Part shown: one piece after another, positions 43,364-52,680 of the stretch
Position numbering within the stretch: the stretch's first letter is position 1
How the letters are laid out: every line of letters begins with the position of its first letter
Origin: Agrobacterium fabrum str. C58
GTDB lineage: Bacteria > Pseudomonadota > Alphaproteobacteria > Rhizobiales > Rhizobiaceae
Reading direction: 5' to 3'
DNA length: 64,000 nt
Assembly (NCBI RefSeq): GCF_000092025.1
Contig: NC_003062.2
Location: forward strand, 928,001-992,000
Program-made: the position numbers and the translations under genes
The notes under the pieces: model-generated
Databases searched by the model: none
What the model saw: only the letters and a program-made list of their open reading frames with translations
What the model was told of the DNA's origin: nothing

Positions 43364-46330
43364 GTGACGAAACGGGAAACCGTCGAGAGGCGGCTGAGCG
43401 AGGTTCCGCCGGGCGTGATCCGCCCCTATACGCAGACGGAACTGAAATCCGTTTTTTCGACGCTAAAGGATATCGGCAAGGCCGAGCCGGCGGTGGCTGC
43501 GCTGCTGGCCGGCGAAAGTCCGCTGAAGGATTTCATCGCTGCCGCTTTTACCCTGTCGCCCTATCTGCGCGACATGGCGGCGGCGGATGAGGGGCTTCTG
43601 ACGCTGGCGATTTCGAAACCGCTGGAGCCGCTGCTGACTGATCTGGTCCGTGACGCGCGCGATTGCTGGAAGCCCGCCGAGGACGCCGTGCCCGTCGAAA
43701 ACGAAGTGATGTCACGGCTGAGAATCGCCAAGCGGCGGCTTTCCTTTGTCGCGGCCCTTGCCGATCTCGCCCGCATCTTCACCGCCCGCGATACGACGCG
43801 TTGGCTGAGCGAGATGGCGGATGCATCGCTCTCTGCCGCGATCGACCACCTGCTGCTCTCAGCCCATGAGAGCGGCAAGCTGAAACTGAAGAATCTTGCA
43901 GCACCCAGCGAGGGTTCCGGCCTGATCGTGCTCGGCATGGGCAAGCTCGGCGCGCGCGAGCTCAACTACTCCTCCGATATCGATGCCGTCGTCTTCTTCG
44001 AACCGTCAGCGGGCATCATCGACGATCCCTATGATGCGACGGAGAATTTCGGCCGCATGATGCGCCGCCTTGTGCGCATCATGCAGGAGCGCACGGCCGA
44101 TGGTTATGTCTTCCGCACTGATCTCCGGCTTCGGCCAGACCCCGGCTCAACGCCGCTCGCCATCCCCGTGGAAGCGGCGCTGCTTTATTACGAGGGCAGG
44201 GGTCAGAACTGGGAACGCGCCGCCTATATCAAGGCGCGGCCGGTTGCCGGTGATATCAAGGCGGGCGAGAACTTCCTGCGCGAGCTGACCCCCTTCATCT
44301 TCCGCAAATATCTCGATTATGCAGCGATTGCCGATATCCACTCCATCAAGCGGCAGATCCACGCCCATAAGGGCCATGGCGCCATTGCGGTGAAGGGCCA
44401 CAATGTCAAACTCGGGCGTGGCGGCATCCGCGAGATTGAGTTCTTCGCCCAGACGCAGCAGCTCATCGCCGGCGGCCGCATGCCGCCGCTGCGCGTGCGG
44501 GCGACCGAGGACGCGCTGGCCGCGCTGACCGAGGCGAAATGGATCGACGCCGAAACGCGCGACAGCCTGACGGAAGCCTACTGGTTCCTGCGCGAGGTGG
44601 AGCACCGCATCCAGATGGTGCGCGACGAGCAGACCCATGTGCTGCCAGACACCGAGGCCGAATTGAAGCGCATCGCCTTCATGCTCGGTTTTGAAGACAC
44701 CAAGGCTTTTTCGGAAAAGCTGGAAGAGGTGCTGCGGCTGGTGGAGCGCCGTTATTCGGCGCTGTTCGAGCAGGAAACGAAGCTTTCCGGAGAGGCTGGC
44801 AATCTGGTCTTCACCGGCCAGAAGGATGATCCCGATACGCTGAAGACGCTCTCCACGCTTGGTTTTCAGCGGCCGGAGGATATTTCCCGTGTCATCCGCA
44901 CCTGGCACAATGGCCGTTACCGGGCAACACAATCGGTCGAGGCGCGTGAGCGGTTGACGGAGCTGACGCCTGATCTGCTCAGGGCTTTCGGTGAAAGCAA
45001 ACGGGCGGATGAGGCGCTGCTGCGCTTCGATAATTTCCTCTCGGGCCTGCCGGCGGGCATCCAGCTTTTCTCGCTGCTCGGCAACAACCCCGCACTCCTG
45101 TCGCTGCTGGTGACGATCATGTCTTCGGCCCCGCGTCTTGCGGAAATCATCGCCGCCCGTCCGCATGTGTTTGATGGCATGCTCGACCCGGCGCTGATGA
45201 GCGACGTGCCGACCCGCGACTACCTCGCCCACCGCATGGGCAATTTCCTCTCCAATGCCCGCCATTATGAGGATATTCTCGACCGGCTGCGCATCTTCGC
45301 CGCCGAACAGCGGTTCCTCATCGGTGTCAGGCTGCTGACCGGCGCTATCCGCGGCGAGGTCGCCGCCCGCGCCTTCACCCATCTTGCCGATCTGGTGATC
45401 GAGGCGGCGCTGAATGCCGTTCTTTCGGAAATGGAGGCGGCGCATGGGCCCTATCCCGGCGGTCGCGTGGCCGTCATGGGCATGGGCAAGCTCGGCTCCT
45501 TCGAGCTGACAGCGGGGTCGGATGTCGATCTCATCCTGCTTTACGATTATGACGACACCGCCCAGGAATCCACCGGCGCCAAACCGCTCGATGTGGTGCG
45601 TTATTTCACCCGCGTCACCCAGCGGCTGATCGCCGCCCTGTCCGCCCCAACGGCGGAAGGCGTGCTCTACGAGGTCGACATGCGGCTGCGCCCTTCCGGC
45701 AATAAAGGCCCGGTGGCGACCCGCATATCCGCTTTCGAGAAATACCAGCGCGAGGAAGCCTGGACCTGGGAGCACATGGCGCTCTCCCGCGCGCGCCTCA
45801 TTTGCGGCGATGCTTCGCTGATGGAGGATGCCCGCAGCATCATCGCCTCCATCCTTTCGCAAAAGCGAGATGTGGCCAAGGTCTCCACAGATGTGCTGGA
45901 CATGCGCAGCCTCATCGAGCAGGAAAAGCCGCCGGAAAACAACTGGGATTTCAAGCTCATCAATGGCGGGCTGATCGACCTCGAATTCATCGCCCAATAC
46001 CTGGCGCTGATCGGGCCGGTAAAGGGCCTTGGCGCGCACGAACCGGGCCGCAACACGGCGGAAGCGCTGCAGGCGCTCGCCGCACCCGTGATGGAGAGCC
46101 AAGCCTTTGACGACTGCATGGCGGCGATGGGGCTCTACACGGAAATCTCGCAGATCGTGCGTCTATGTATCGATGGCGCCTTCAATCCGAAGGAAGCGCC
46201 GGCCGGATTGATCGATCTTGTGTGCCGGGCGGGGGATTGCCCTGATATCCCGACGCTGGAGGGAGAGGTTAAGCGGTTGTCGAAGGCGGTGCGGAAGGCG
46301 TTTGTGGCGGTGGTGAAGAACGGCGGGTAG
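43364..46330 (+). CDS. glnE: GlnE: glutamine synthetase adenylyltransferase
   Basis: A 988-aa bifunctional enzyme that adds and removes AMP on glutamine synthetase in response to PII and glutamine. Both nucleotidyltransferase domains carry the motif: G-M-G-K-L-G-A-R-E-L-N-Y-S-S-D-I-D in the N-terminal deadenylylase and G-M-G-K-L-G-S-F-E-L-T-A-G-S-D-V-D in the C-terminal adenylylase. Both Asp pairs are intact. GTG 43364 with GGGAGAG upstream gives normal length; an open frame runs 70 codons further but is not conserved in character. Confidence 0.93.
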   Translation: MTKRETVERRLSEVPPGVIRPYTQTELKSVFSTLKDIGKAEPAVAALLAGESPLKDFIAAAFTLSPYLRDMAAADEGLLTLAISKPLEPLLTDLVRDARDCWKPAEDAVPVENEVMSRLRIAKRRLSFVAALADLARIFTARDTTRWLSEMADASLSAAIDHLLLSAHESGKLKLKNLAAPSEGSGLIVLGMGKLGARELNYSSDIDAVVFFEPSAGIIDDPYDATENFGRMMRRLVRIMQERTADGYVFRTDLRLRPDPGSTPLAIPVEAALLYYEGRGQNWERAAYIKARPVAGDIKAGENFLRELTPFIFRKYLDYAAIADIHSIKRQIHAHKGHGAIAVKGHNVKLGRGGIREIEFFAQTQQLIAGGRMPPLRVRATEDALAALTEAKWIDAETRDSLTEAYWFLREVEHRIQMVRDEQTHVLPDTEAELKRIAFMLGFEDTKAFSEKLEEVLRLVERRYSALFEQETKLSGEAGNLVFTGQKDDPDTLKTLSTLGFQRPEDISRVIRTWHNGRYRATQSVEARERLTELTPDLLRAFGESKRADEALLRFDNFLSGLPAGIQLFSLLGNNPALLSLLVTIMSSAPRLAEIIAARPHVFDGMLDPALMSDVPTRDYLAHRMGNFLSNARHYEDILDRLRIFAAEQRFLIGVRLLTGAIRGEVAARAFTHLADLVIEAALNAVLSEMEAAHGPYPGGRVAVMGMGKLGSFELTAGSDVDLILLYDYDDTAQESTGAKPLDVVRYFTRVTQRLIAALSAPTAEGVLYEVDMRLRPSGNKGPVATRISAFEKYQREEAWTWEHMALSRARLICGDASLMEDARSIIASILSQKRDVAKVSTDVLDMRSLIEQEKPPENNWDFKLINGGLIDLEFIAQYLALIGPVKGLGAHEPGRNTAEALQALAAPVMESQAFDDCMAAMGLYTEISQIVRLCIDGAFNPKEAPAGLIDLVCRAGDCPDIPTLEGEVKRLSKAVRKAFVAVVKNGG

Positions 46331-46338
46331 CTCGGTGG

Positions 46339-46510
46339 GTGCGGCTTCACCCCCCTCTGTCCTGCCGGACATCTCCCCCTCAAGGAGGGAGATCGACATG
46401 GGGCAGCCTCTCGGCCATCTCTTACGTTGCGAATGGGTGAGCGCTAGCCTCTAGCTGATCTCCCCCCTTGAGGGGGAGATGCCCGGCAGGGCAGAGGGGG
46501 TAAACCGCAC
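46339..46510. repeat. 172-bp palindromic repeat between glnE and pleC
   Basis: About 54 bases at each end form an imperfect inverted repeat: GTGCGG...TCCTGCCGG...CATCTCCCCCTC at the left, GAGGGGGAGATG...CCGGCAGG...CCGCAC at the right. The loop of about 60 bases is not symmetrical. It can act as terminator for both convergent genes. Confidence 0.7.
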
Positions 46511-46549
46511 TCGCCAACGCAAAGGGGCGCAAACCACGCCCACCAAGCT

Positions 46550-48886
46550 TCAATGCACCGTCCCACACACCCCTGCCGCATGCGGAATAATGATCGTCAC
46601 CACCGTACCGCGGCCCTCACACGAGCGGATTTTCATCGTGCCGCCATGCAGCTTCACCAGCGAGCGGGAAATCGCAAGTCCGAGGCCGGAGCCGCCCTGG
46701 CTCTTGGCATATTGGCTCTGCACCTGTTCAAAGGGCTGACCGATCTTTTGCAAGGCCTGCGCCGGAATGCCGATGCCGGTATCGGCGATGGTGAGGATCA
46801 TCGCCGCCTCATGCACATGGGTGCGCAGCGCGATGCGGCCACCATCGCCGGTGAATTTCACGGCATTTGAAAGAATGTTGAGCATGATCTGCTTCATGGC
46901 CCGGCGGTCGCCCTGCATCGTCAACCCGGCGCACACCTTCTGCTGCACGGTGATGTTCTTCTGTTCGGCCTGAATGGCAGTCAGACGCAGGGTTTCCTCG
47001 ATCAGCGGTGCGAGATCGATGGTCTCGCGGTTGATGCGCATATGGCCCGCCTCGATCTTCGACATGTCGAGAATGTCGTTGATGACGTTCAAGAGGTGTT
47101 TGCCGCTGTCATGGATGTCGCGGGCATATTCGGAATATTTCGGTGAGCCGACCGGCCCGAACATCTCGTTTTGCAGGATTTCTGAGAAGCCGAGAATGGC
47201 GTTGAGCGGCGTGCGCAGCTCATGGCTCATATTGGCGAGGAATTCCGATTTCGCCCGGTTGGCGGCCTGGGCGCGCTCTTTTTCGGCGAGGTAATTGGCA
47301 TTGGCGTCCGAAAGCTCGGTCTTCTGCCGCTCCAGCTTGTGCTGTGAGGCGGAGAGGTCGCCGATGGTAGCCATCAGCCGTCGCTCGGAATCGCGCAGCC
47401 GTTCCTGATGGCGCTTCAGAAGCGTGATGTCTGTGCCGACGGAGACGAGGCCGCCATCGCGGGTGCGGCGTTCGTTGATCTGCAGCCAACGGTCATCGGC
47501 AAGCTGCACTTCCGTTGTGCGCGACAGGCCGGACTGATCCGGATCGGCGACGCGCCGTTCCACGACCGGGCGTGCGGCGGCAGCGTAGACCGTGCTCTTT
47601 TCCGTACCGGCCACCAGCACGCTGTCCGGTAGGCCATAGGCCTTCTGGTAGTGGATATTGCACATTACGAGGCGGTCGTTCTTGTCCCATAGCACGAAGG
47701 CTTCCGAGGTGGATTCGATGGCGTCAGCAAGGCGCTGATCGGCCTCTGCGTAGCGCTGGGCAAGACGATGCTGCTCGGTGACATCCATGGCGATGCCGAT
47801 GACGCGTGGACCGTTATTGGTGCGGATGACCTGGGCGCGGGCCCGCAGCCAGACATAGTGCCCTTTGGAATGACGCATGCGAAAAATCTGGTCGATCTGG
47901 CGCAGGTTACCGCAGCCGACAGCGCGTGCCAGTTCATAGAGATTGCCGTCTTCGGAATGCATCATCCGGGCCGCGTCGGAAAAGGAAAGCGGTGCGGCCT
48001 TCGGCGGCAGCCCAAGAATTTCGTAGAGCGAACCGGACCAGAACATGCGTCGGCTGGAGAGATCGAAATCCCACAGGCCGCAGCGGCCGCGCGAGAGCGC
48101 CGTCTCGACCCGCAGGTTCGATTCGGCGAAGATGTCGTCGGCATCGCGGGCGCGCTTCACCTGCATGTAATAGGCATAGAGCACGACGAGCAGGATGGAG
48201 GAGATGCCGGCAAACAGCGTGACGTTCATGGCGATTTCGCTGCGCCAGAAGGAGCGAATAGGTTGCAGCGAGCGTGCCGCGATCACCATCGCGCCATCGT
48301 CGCCGAAGGGGATCATCGTCGCATAATGCTGCTGGCCGTCTATATTGGTCTCGATGGTGCCGGGCGTGCCGGGGAAACGCTGCACGATGGCGATCTCGGG
48401 AAGCAGGGCCGGCAGCGAGGTGCCGACATAAAGCGAAGCTTCCTTGCCGGCGCCCGCGAAGATGCGGCCGTTGCTGCCGGATAGCAGCACCATAGTGCCA
48501 TCGGCCAGGCTGCCCGACGGCAAAGCGGCGACAAGGCTCGCCTCGGCGCGGGTGCGATCCTGCGCGGTGAAGATCGTATCATTGTTGAGAAGTGCTGCCT
48601 TGGCGGTGAGCGCCGTCAGCGCGGTGGAGTGGCGGGCGGCTTCTTCCATGCGGCCATATTCGGCGGCGATGCCCAGCATGCGCGAGGCCGCGACAACGAC
48701 AAGAAAGGCGAGGATGAGAATGGGGATCAGGCGTTTCAGCAGGGTCTCGACCTGCGGCATCGGGCGGTCGGAGCCATTCATCAAACCCATCAGGTCGTTG
48801 GAAAGCCTTTCGCCCCAGGCCGCAAGATCAGAAAATTTGGCATACGGCCGCTCATCGCCCGCAGTCGCCCGCCGCACGTTCGTCAT
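46550..48886 (-). CDS. pleC: PleC/DivJ-type PAS sensor histidine kinase
   Basis: A 778-aa membrane kinase. Helices at about residues 52-70 and 222-240 enclose a periplasmic domain; two PAS domains follow (about 262-378 and 385-495), then the kinase with His555 in N-M-S-H-E-L-R-T-P-L. The long dimerisation helix F-G-P-V-G-S-P-K-Y-S-E-Y-A-R-D-I-H-D-S-G-type sequence is the DivK-binding signature of PleC/DivJ/PdhS kinases, which control cell-cycle phosphorelays. The glnE neighbour matches the S. meliloti pleC region. AAAGGCGGGAC precedes the start. Confidence 0.82.
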   Translation of the reverse strand: MTNVRRATAGDERPYAKFSDLAAWGERLSNDLMGLMNGSDRPMPQVETLLKRLIPILILAFLVVVAASRMLGIAAEYGRMEEAARHSTALTALTAKAALLNNDTIFTAQDRTRAEASLVAALPSGSLADGTMVLLSGSNGRIFAGAGKEASLYVGTSLPALLPEIAIVQRFPGTPGTIETNIDGQQHYATMIPFGDDGAMVIAARSLQPIRSFWRSEIAMNVTLFAGISSILLVVLYAYYMQVKRARDADDIFAESNLRVETALSRGRCGLWDFDLSSRRMFWSGSLYEILGLPPKAAPLSFSDAARMMHSEDGNLYELARAVGCGNLRQIDQIFRMRHSKGHYVWLRARAQVIRTNNGPRVIGIAMDVTEQHRLAQRYAEADQRLADAIESTSEAFVLWDKNDRLVMCNIHYQKAYGLPDSVLVAGTEKSTVYAAAARPVVERRVADPDQSGLSRTTEVQLADDRWLQINERRTRDGGLVSVGTDITLLKRHQERLRDSERRLMATIGDLSASQHKLERQKTELSDANANYLAEKERAQAANRAKSEFLANMSHELRTPLNAILGFSEILQNEMFGPVGSPKYSEYARDIHDSGKHLLNVINDILDMSKIEAGHMRINRETIDLAPLIEETLRLTAIQAEQKNITVQQKVCAGLTMQGDRRAMKQIMLNILSNAVKFTGDGGRIALRTHVHEAAMILTIADTGIGIPAQALQKIGQPFEQVQSQYAKSQGGSGLGLAISRSLVKLHGGTMKIRSCEGRGTVVTIIIPHAAGVCGTVH

Positions 48887-48981
48887 TGTCCCGCCTTTTA
48901 GATATCCCCACTGATTCGAAGCGCCGCCGCTCGAATATCCCTAATGAATCAAATGCGATTCGCCGTGTCCAGAGGCAAAAG

Positions 48982-48997
48982 TTAAAAGAATTTTAAC
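48982..48997. promoter_or_regulatory. CtrA-type box upstream of pleC
   Basis: TTAA-AAGAATT-TTAAC is an exact fit to the CtrA consensus TTAA-N7-TTAAC, inside the wider palindrome GTTAAAAGAATTTTAAC. It lies 96 bases upstream of the pleC start codon. It implies cell-cycle control of the kinase by the master regulator CtrA. Confidence 0.55.
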
Positions 48998-49112
48998 CCC
49001 TTGAACCGACTCCGTATTTTTTCGGGACAATCTGTGCCGGTTTGGGGGAAAGCGGGATTCATGAAGAAAAACAGTGAGCCGACACCTCAATTCCGGTGGT
49101 GCGGGGACGTGC

Positions 49113-49433
49113 TCAAATGCCGTCGAAAGCATCCAATGCAGGCCCGAGCGCGCCGATCACGGCATTGCCGGCGGCGGGGAGGCCGGTGAGCACCGCGCTG
49201 ATGATATCCTCGCGGCTCGCACCGCGCGCCTTGGCTTCCATCACATGAAAACCGATGCCGCTTTCCAGGCGCAGTGCGGCCAGAATGCCGATATAGATCA
49301 GGCTCTGCGTTTTCACATCCAGCGTGGAGGCCGCACCGAGACCCTGAATGGCCTGAAACCATGCCGCCTTGTGGGCCGGGGCATCGGTCATGAAGCGCTG
49401 AAACGAAGCGCTGGTCCTCGACATGTCCGTCAT
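49113..49433 (-). CDS. Carboxymuconolactone decarboxylase-family protein
   Basis: A 106-aa all-helical CMD/AhpD-fold protein (K-T-Q-S-L-I-Y-I-G-I-L-A-A-L-R and F-H-V-M-E-A-K-A-R-G-A-S-R-E-D-I). It has no Cys at all, so it is not an AhpD-type peroxidase. AAAGGAATT supports ATG 49433. A perfect FNR/FixK box lies 74 bases upstream, which hints at a low-oxygen role. Substrate unknown. Confidence 0.82.
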   Translation of the reverse strand: MTDMSRTSASFQRFMTDAPAHKAAWFQAIQGLGAASTLDVKTQSLIYIGILAALRLESGIGFHVMEAKARGASREDIISAVLTGLPAAGNAVIGALGPALDAFDGI

Positions 49434-49506
49434 CTGCAATTCCTTTCTGATCGCGGGCGCCTTCGGCCCTTCCACAGCATGATGCGGCGCAATGCATGAC
49501 GCCGCC

Positions 49507-49520
49507 TTGATGGAAATCAA
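49507..49520. promoter_or_regulatory. Perfect FNR/FixK box before the CMD gene
   Basis: TTGAT-GGAA-ATCAA is an exact anaerobox. Symmetry extends outward (GCCGCC left, GACGGC right). Its centre lies 80 bases upstream of ATG 49433, allowing a class II activator position with a leader of about 39 bases. The site is downstream of pepN, so only the CMD gene fits. Confidence 0.6.
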
Positions 49521-49569
49521 GACGGCGTCATGGCGTGGATCAGAATAGTAGTGCAGCTTCGGCGGATGT

Positions 49570-52218
49570 TCAGCCCTTCAGGATGCGTCCGACAATATCG
49601 CTCACATCCGTCGACAGGCCCTTTGCCTCGGCAATGGTCGAAAGCGCGGCTTTCGCGTGTTCGGCACGGCTTGCCTCCAGCGACCGCCAGGAGCGCATGG
49701 AGGTGAGAATGCGGGCGGCAAGCTGCGGATTGCGCTTGTCGATGGCGATGATTTGCTCGGCGAGGAAGCGATAGGCAGCGCCATCGGCACGGTGGAAACC
49801 GGTGGGGTTGGCGAAGGCGAGCGTGCCGACCAGCGAGCGCACCCGGTTCGGATTGGTGGCGATGAAATGTTTCGATTTCATCAGCGTCTTGATGCGGTCA
49901 AGCGCACCGTCGCCGGGAATGGCGGCCTGCAGCGAGAACCACTTGTCGAGAACGAGCGCATTGTCGGCAAAGCGCGTTTCGAAGGCGGCAAGGGCTTCCT
50001 TCGTCTCGGCGCTGTCAGGGAAACGCTGGGTCAGGACGCTGAGCGCATGTGCGAGATCGGTCATGTTGGTGGCGTCGGCATAGGCCTTCGCCGCCCGCTC
50101 CGGTGTTCCCTCGGCAAAGGCGAGGAAGCTCAGGGCGCCGTTTCGCAGGGAACGGCGGCCGGCGCTGTCGGCATCGGGGCTGTACGCCTCGCCATTGGCA
50201 ACACCATCGGCAAGGCGCCGTAGCGTTTCGACGCCGGCCGTGGCAATCGCCGCGATCGTGGCATTGCGTGCCTTGTGGATGGCGTCGGGATCGGTGTTGC
50301 CACCCAGTTCGCGGGCGATATCCGTTTCGCTCGGCAGGGCCAGCGCCTGCGCCCGGAATGCCGGTTCCAGCGCGTCGTTGCCGATGATTTCGATAAGCGT
50401 GGCCGACAGGGCCGCATCAGTGCGGATTTCCTCGCCATTCTGCACCGCCCTGGTGGCGGCAATCAGTGCCGGCAGGGCGAGATCGGTCAGCGCCTGGAAA
50501 CGGGCGAACATGTCGGTTTCATGCCGGGCGATCTGCACCAGATCATCAGCATTCTGTTCGAAATCCAGATTGATCGGCGCCGAGAAACTGCGATTGATCG
50601 ACAGCACCGGGCGCGAGGAAATGCCGGAGAAGGAGAAGGTCTGGTTGCGTTCGGTCAGATGCAGCACACCATCGCGATATTCGCCGCCTTCGACGGCCTG
50701 CGGTTCGGCGATCTGGCCATTATCGAGGATCAGCGCCAGCGATAGCGGAATGTGGCGCGGCTGCTTCACCGGCTGGCCGGGCGTCGGCGCCACGGTCTGT
50801 TCCAGTGTCAGCTTGAAGGCAGCATTGCCGGCATCATAAGCGCATGAGACGGAGACGAGCGGCGTGCCGGCTTCCGTGTACCACAGCGAAAACTGCGACA
50901 GATCGCGGCCGCTGGCGTCAGCGAAGCTCTTGACGAAATCCTCGACGGTTGCCGCTTCGCCATCATGGCGCTCGAAATAGAGGTCCATGCCCTTCTTGAA
51001 ATCGTCAGCCCCGAGAATGGTGGCAATCATGCGGGTGACTTCGGCACCCTTTTCATAAACGGTCGTTGTGTAGAAATTGTTGATTTCGCGATAGGTGTCC
51101 GGGCGCGGCGGATGCGCCAGCGGGCCGGAATCCTCCGGGAACTGCTCCGATTTCAGATGGCGCACATCGGCAATGCGCTTGACCGGGCGCGAGCGCATGT
51201 CGGCGGAAAATTCCTGATCGCGATAAACCGTCAGGCCTTCTTTCAGGCACAGCTGGAACCAGTCGCGGCAGGTGATGCGGTTGCCCGTCCAGTTGTGGAA
51301 ATATTCATGCGCGATGATGCGCTCGATATTGGCGTAATCCGCGTCGGAGGCGGTTTCCGGGTCGGCCAGCACGAATTTGTCGTTGAAGACGTTGAGACCC
51401 TTGTTCTCCATCGCGCCCATGTTGAAATCGGACACGGCGACGATCATGAAGATATCGAGGTCGTATTCGCGGCCGAAACGCTCTTCGTCCCATTTCATCG
51501 AACGTTTCAGCGCATCCATGGCATAGGCCGCGCGCGGCTCCTTGCCGTGTTCGACATAAATCTTCAGCGCAACGTCGCGGCCTGACATGGTAGTGAAGGT
51601 ATCTTCCACCACGCCGAGATCGCCGGCGACAAGCGCAAAGAGATAGCTAGGCTTCGGATGCGGATCGAACCAGGCCGCAAAGTGACGGCCTTCGTCGTAA
51701 TTGCCGCCGCCGAGGAAATTGCCGTTCGAGAGCAGCAGCGGATTACCTTCCTTCGCCGCGATGATCGTCACCGTATAGGGCGCCAGAACATCCGGGCGGT
51801 CGGGGAAATAGGTGATGCGGCGGAAACCTTCCGCCTCGCATTGGGTGCAATAGACGCCATTGGTGCGATAAAGCCCCATCAGCTGCGTATTGACCTGCGG
51901 GTTGATGTAATTGGTGACGCAGATCTCGAAGGGAGATTCGGCCGGCAGGTCGCGGATGGTCAGGCTATCAGGCGTCGCCTCATATCGACCGGCAGGTAGC
52001 TCTACCTGGTCGAGCAGCAGGCTGGAAAGCGTCAACTCGTCGCCATCGAGAACCAGCGGTGCGTCACGCTCTGCGCCCTCGCGCCGGTGAAAGATCAGAC
52101 GGGCTTCGACCTTGGTATTCTTGGGGTCGAGTTCGAAGGTGAGATCCACCCGCTCCAGAACGAAATCGGTTGGGCGGTAATCTGCCAGGTGAACGATCTG
52201 GCCCGTGTCTGTTCGCAT
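49570..52218 (-). CDS. pepN: Aminopeptidase N (M1 metallopeptidase)
   Basis: An 882-aa cytoplasmic zinc aminopeptidase removing N-terminal residues from peptides. The G-A-M-E-N substrate motif is present; zinc ligands are His304, His308 (H-E-Y-F-H) and Glu327, with catalytic Glu305. The C-terminal half is the helical DUF3458-type domain. Length matches E. coli PepN (about 870). Confidence 0.95.
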   Translation of the reverse strand: MRTDTGQIVHLADYRPTDFVLERVDLTFELDPKNTKVEARLIFHRREGAERDAPLVLDGDELTLSSLLLDQVELPAGRYEATPDSLTIRDLPAESPFEICVTNYINPQVNTQLMGLYRTNGVYCTQCEAEGFRRITYFPDRPDVLAPYTVTIIAAKEGNPLLLSNGNFLGGGNYDEGRHFAAWFDPHPKPSYLFALVAGDLGVVEDTFTTMSGRDVALKIYVEHGKEPRAAYAMDALKRSMKWDEERFGREYDLDIFMIVAVSDFNMGAMENKGLNVFNDKFVLADPETASDADYANIERIIAHEYFHNWTGNRITCRDWFQLCLKEGLTVYRDQEFSADMRSRPVKRIADVRHLKSEQFPEDSGPLAHPPRPDTYREINNFYTTTVYEKGAEVTRMIATILGADDFKKGMDLYFERHDGEAATVEDFVKSFADASGRDLSQFSLWYTEAGTPLVSVSCAYDAGNAAFKLTLEQTVAPTPGQPVKQPRHIPLSLALILDNGQIAEPQAVEGGEYRDGVLHLTERNQTFSFSGISSRPVLSINRSFSAPINLDFEQNADDLVQIARHETDMFARFQALTDLALPALIAATRAVQNGEEIRTDAALSATLIEIIGNDALEPAFRAQALALPSETDIARELGGNTDPDAIHKARNATIAAIATAGVETLRRLADGVANGEAYSPDADSAGRRSLRNGALSFLAFAEGTPERAAKAYADATNMTDLAHALSVLTQRFPDSAETKEALAAFETRFADNALVLDKWFSLQAAIPGDGALDRIKTLMKSKHFIATNPNRVRSLVGTLAFANPTGFHRADGAAYRFLAEQIIAIDKRNPQLAARILTSMRSWRSLEASRAEHAKAALSTIAEAKGLSTDVSDIVGRILKG

Positions 52219-52680
52219 GACTATCCCTGAATAACTTGGCGTGGTCTCCCGGCATCATGTCGTCATAAGGCCCGGATGTAAAATAGGTGGAGTATTCGTC
52301 ACGTTCATGTGCGCATCGGAGGACGTTCTGTCCCGCCATGGAAGGCTTTGCCGGCCCCGCAGACGATCCTCCCGCCGCCGGACATCAGGACCATCGCAGC
52401 AAATGTTGAACGATTGCTGAAATTATATTTTATTTTCTTCAAATTTTAGCGGTGTCGCTTGTGCGCTGATTTTTTGTTCATCACGCCAGCTTGGATCAGG
52501 TGCCGGTCGATGCGGTTGTCGCGCGCTTGAGATCAACGAAATTCATGGGTGAATAACATTTTTTGTTGTAAAGCGGCCGGGTAATGCTCTAGCCTTGCGC
52601 CAATCCAATTCCCCCGCGTCGTCTCCCCCGCATGAAACCTCCCGATGGCGTGTCTGCGCAGCCGATATGAGTAACTGCCA
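52219..52680. other. Intergenic region, no gene seen
   Basis: 462 bases between divergent pepN and the EamA gene. The part at 52410-52460 is AT-rich (TTATATTTTATTTTC) and may hold promoters. No dyad, repeat or small ORF with a good ribosome binding site was found. Confidence 0.5.

Noticed and set aside
42132..43367. 411-codon plus-strand frame
   Set aside because: Antisense to the MipA-type barrel gene, which has a signal peptide and a proper C-terminal strand.
44147..46102. 651-codon minus-strand frame
   Set aside because: Antisense to glnE; shadow of a long GC-rich gene.
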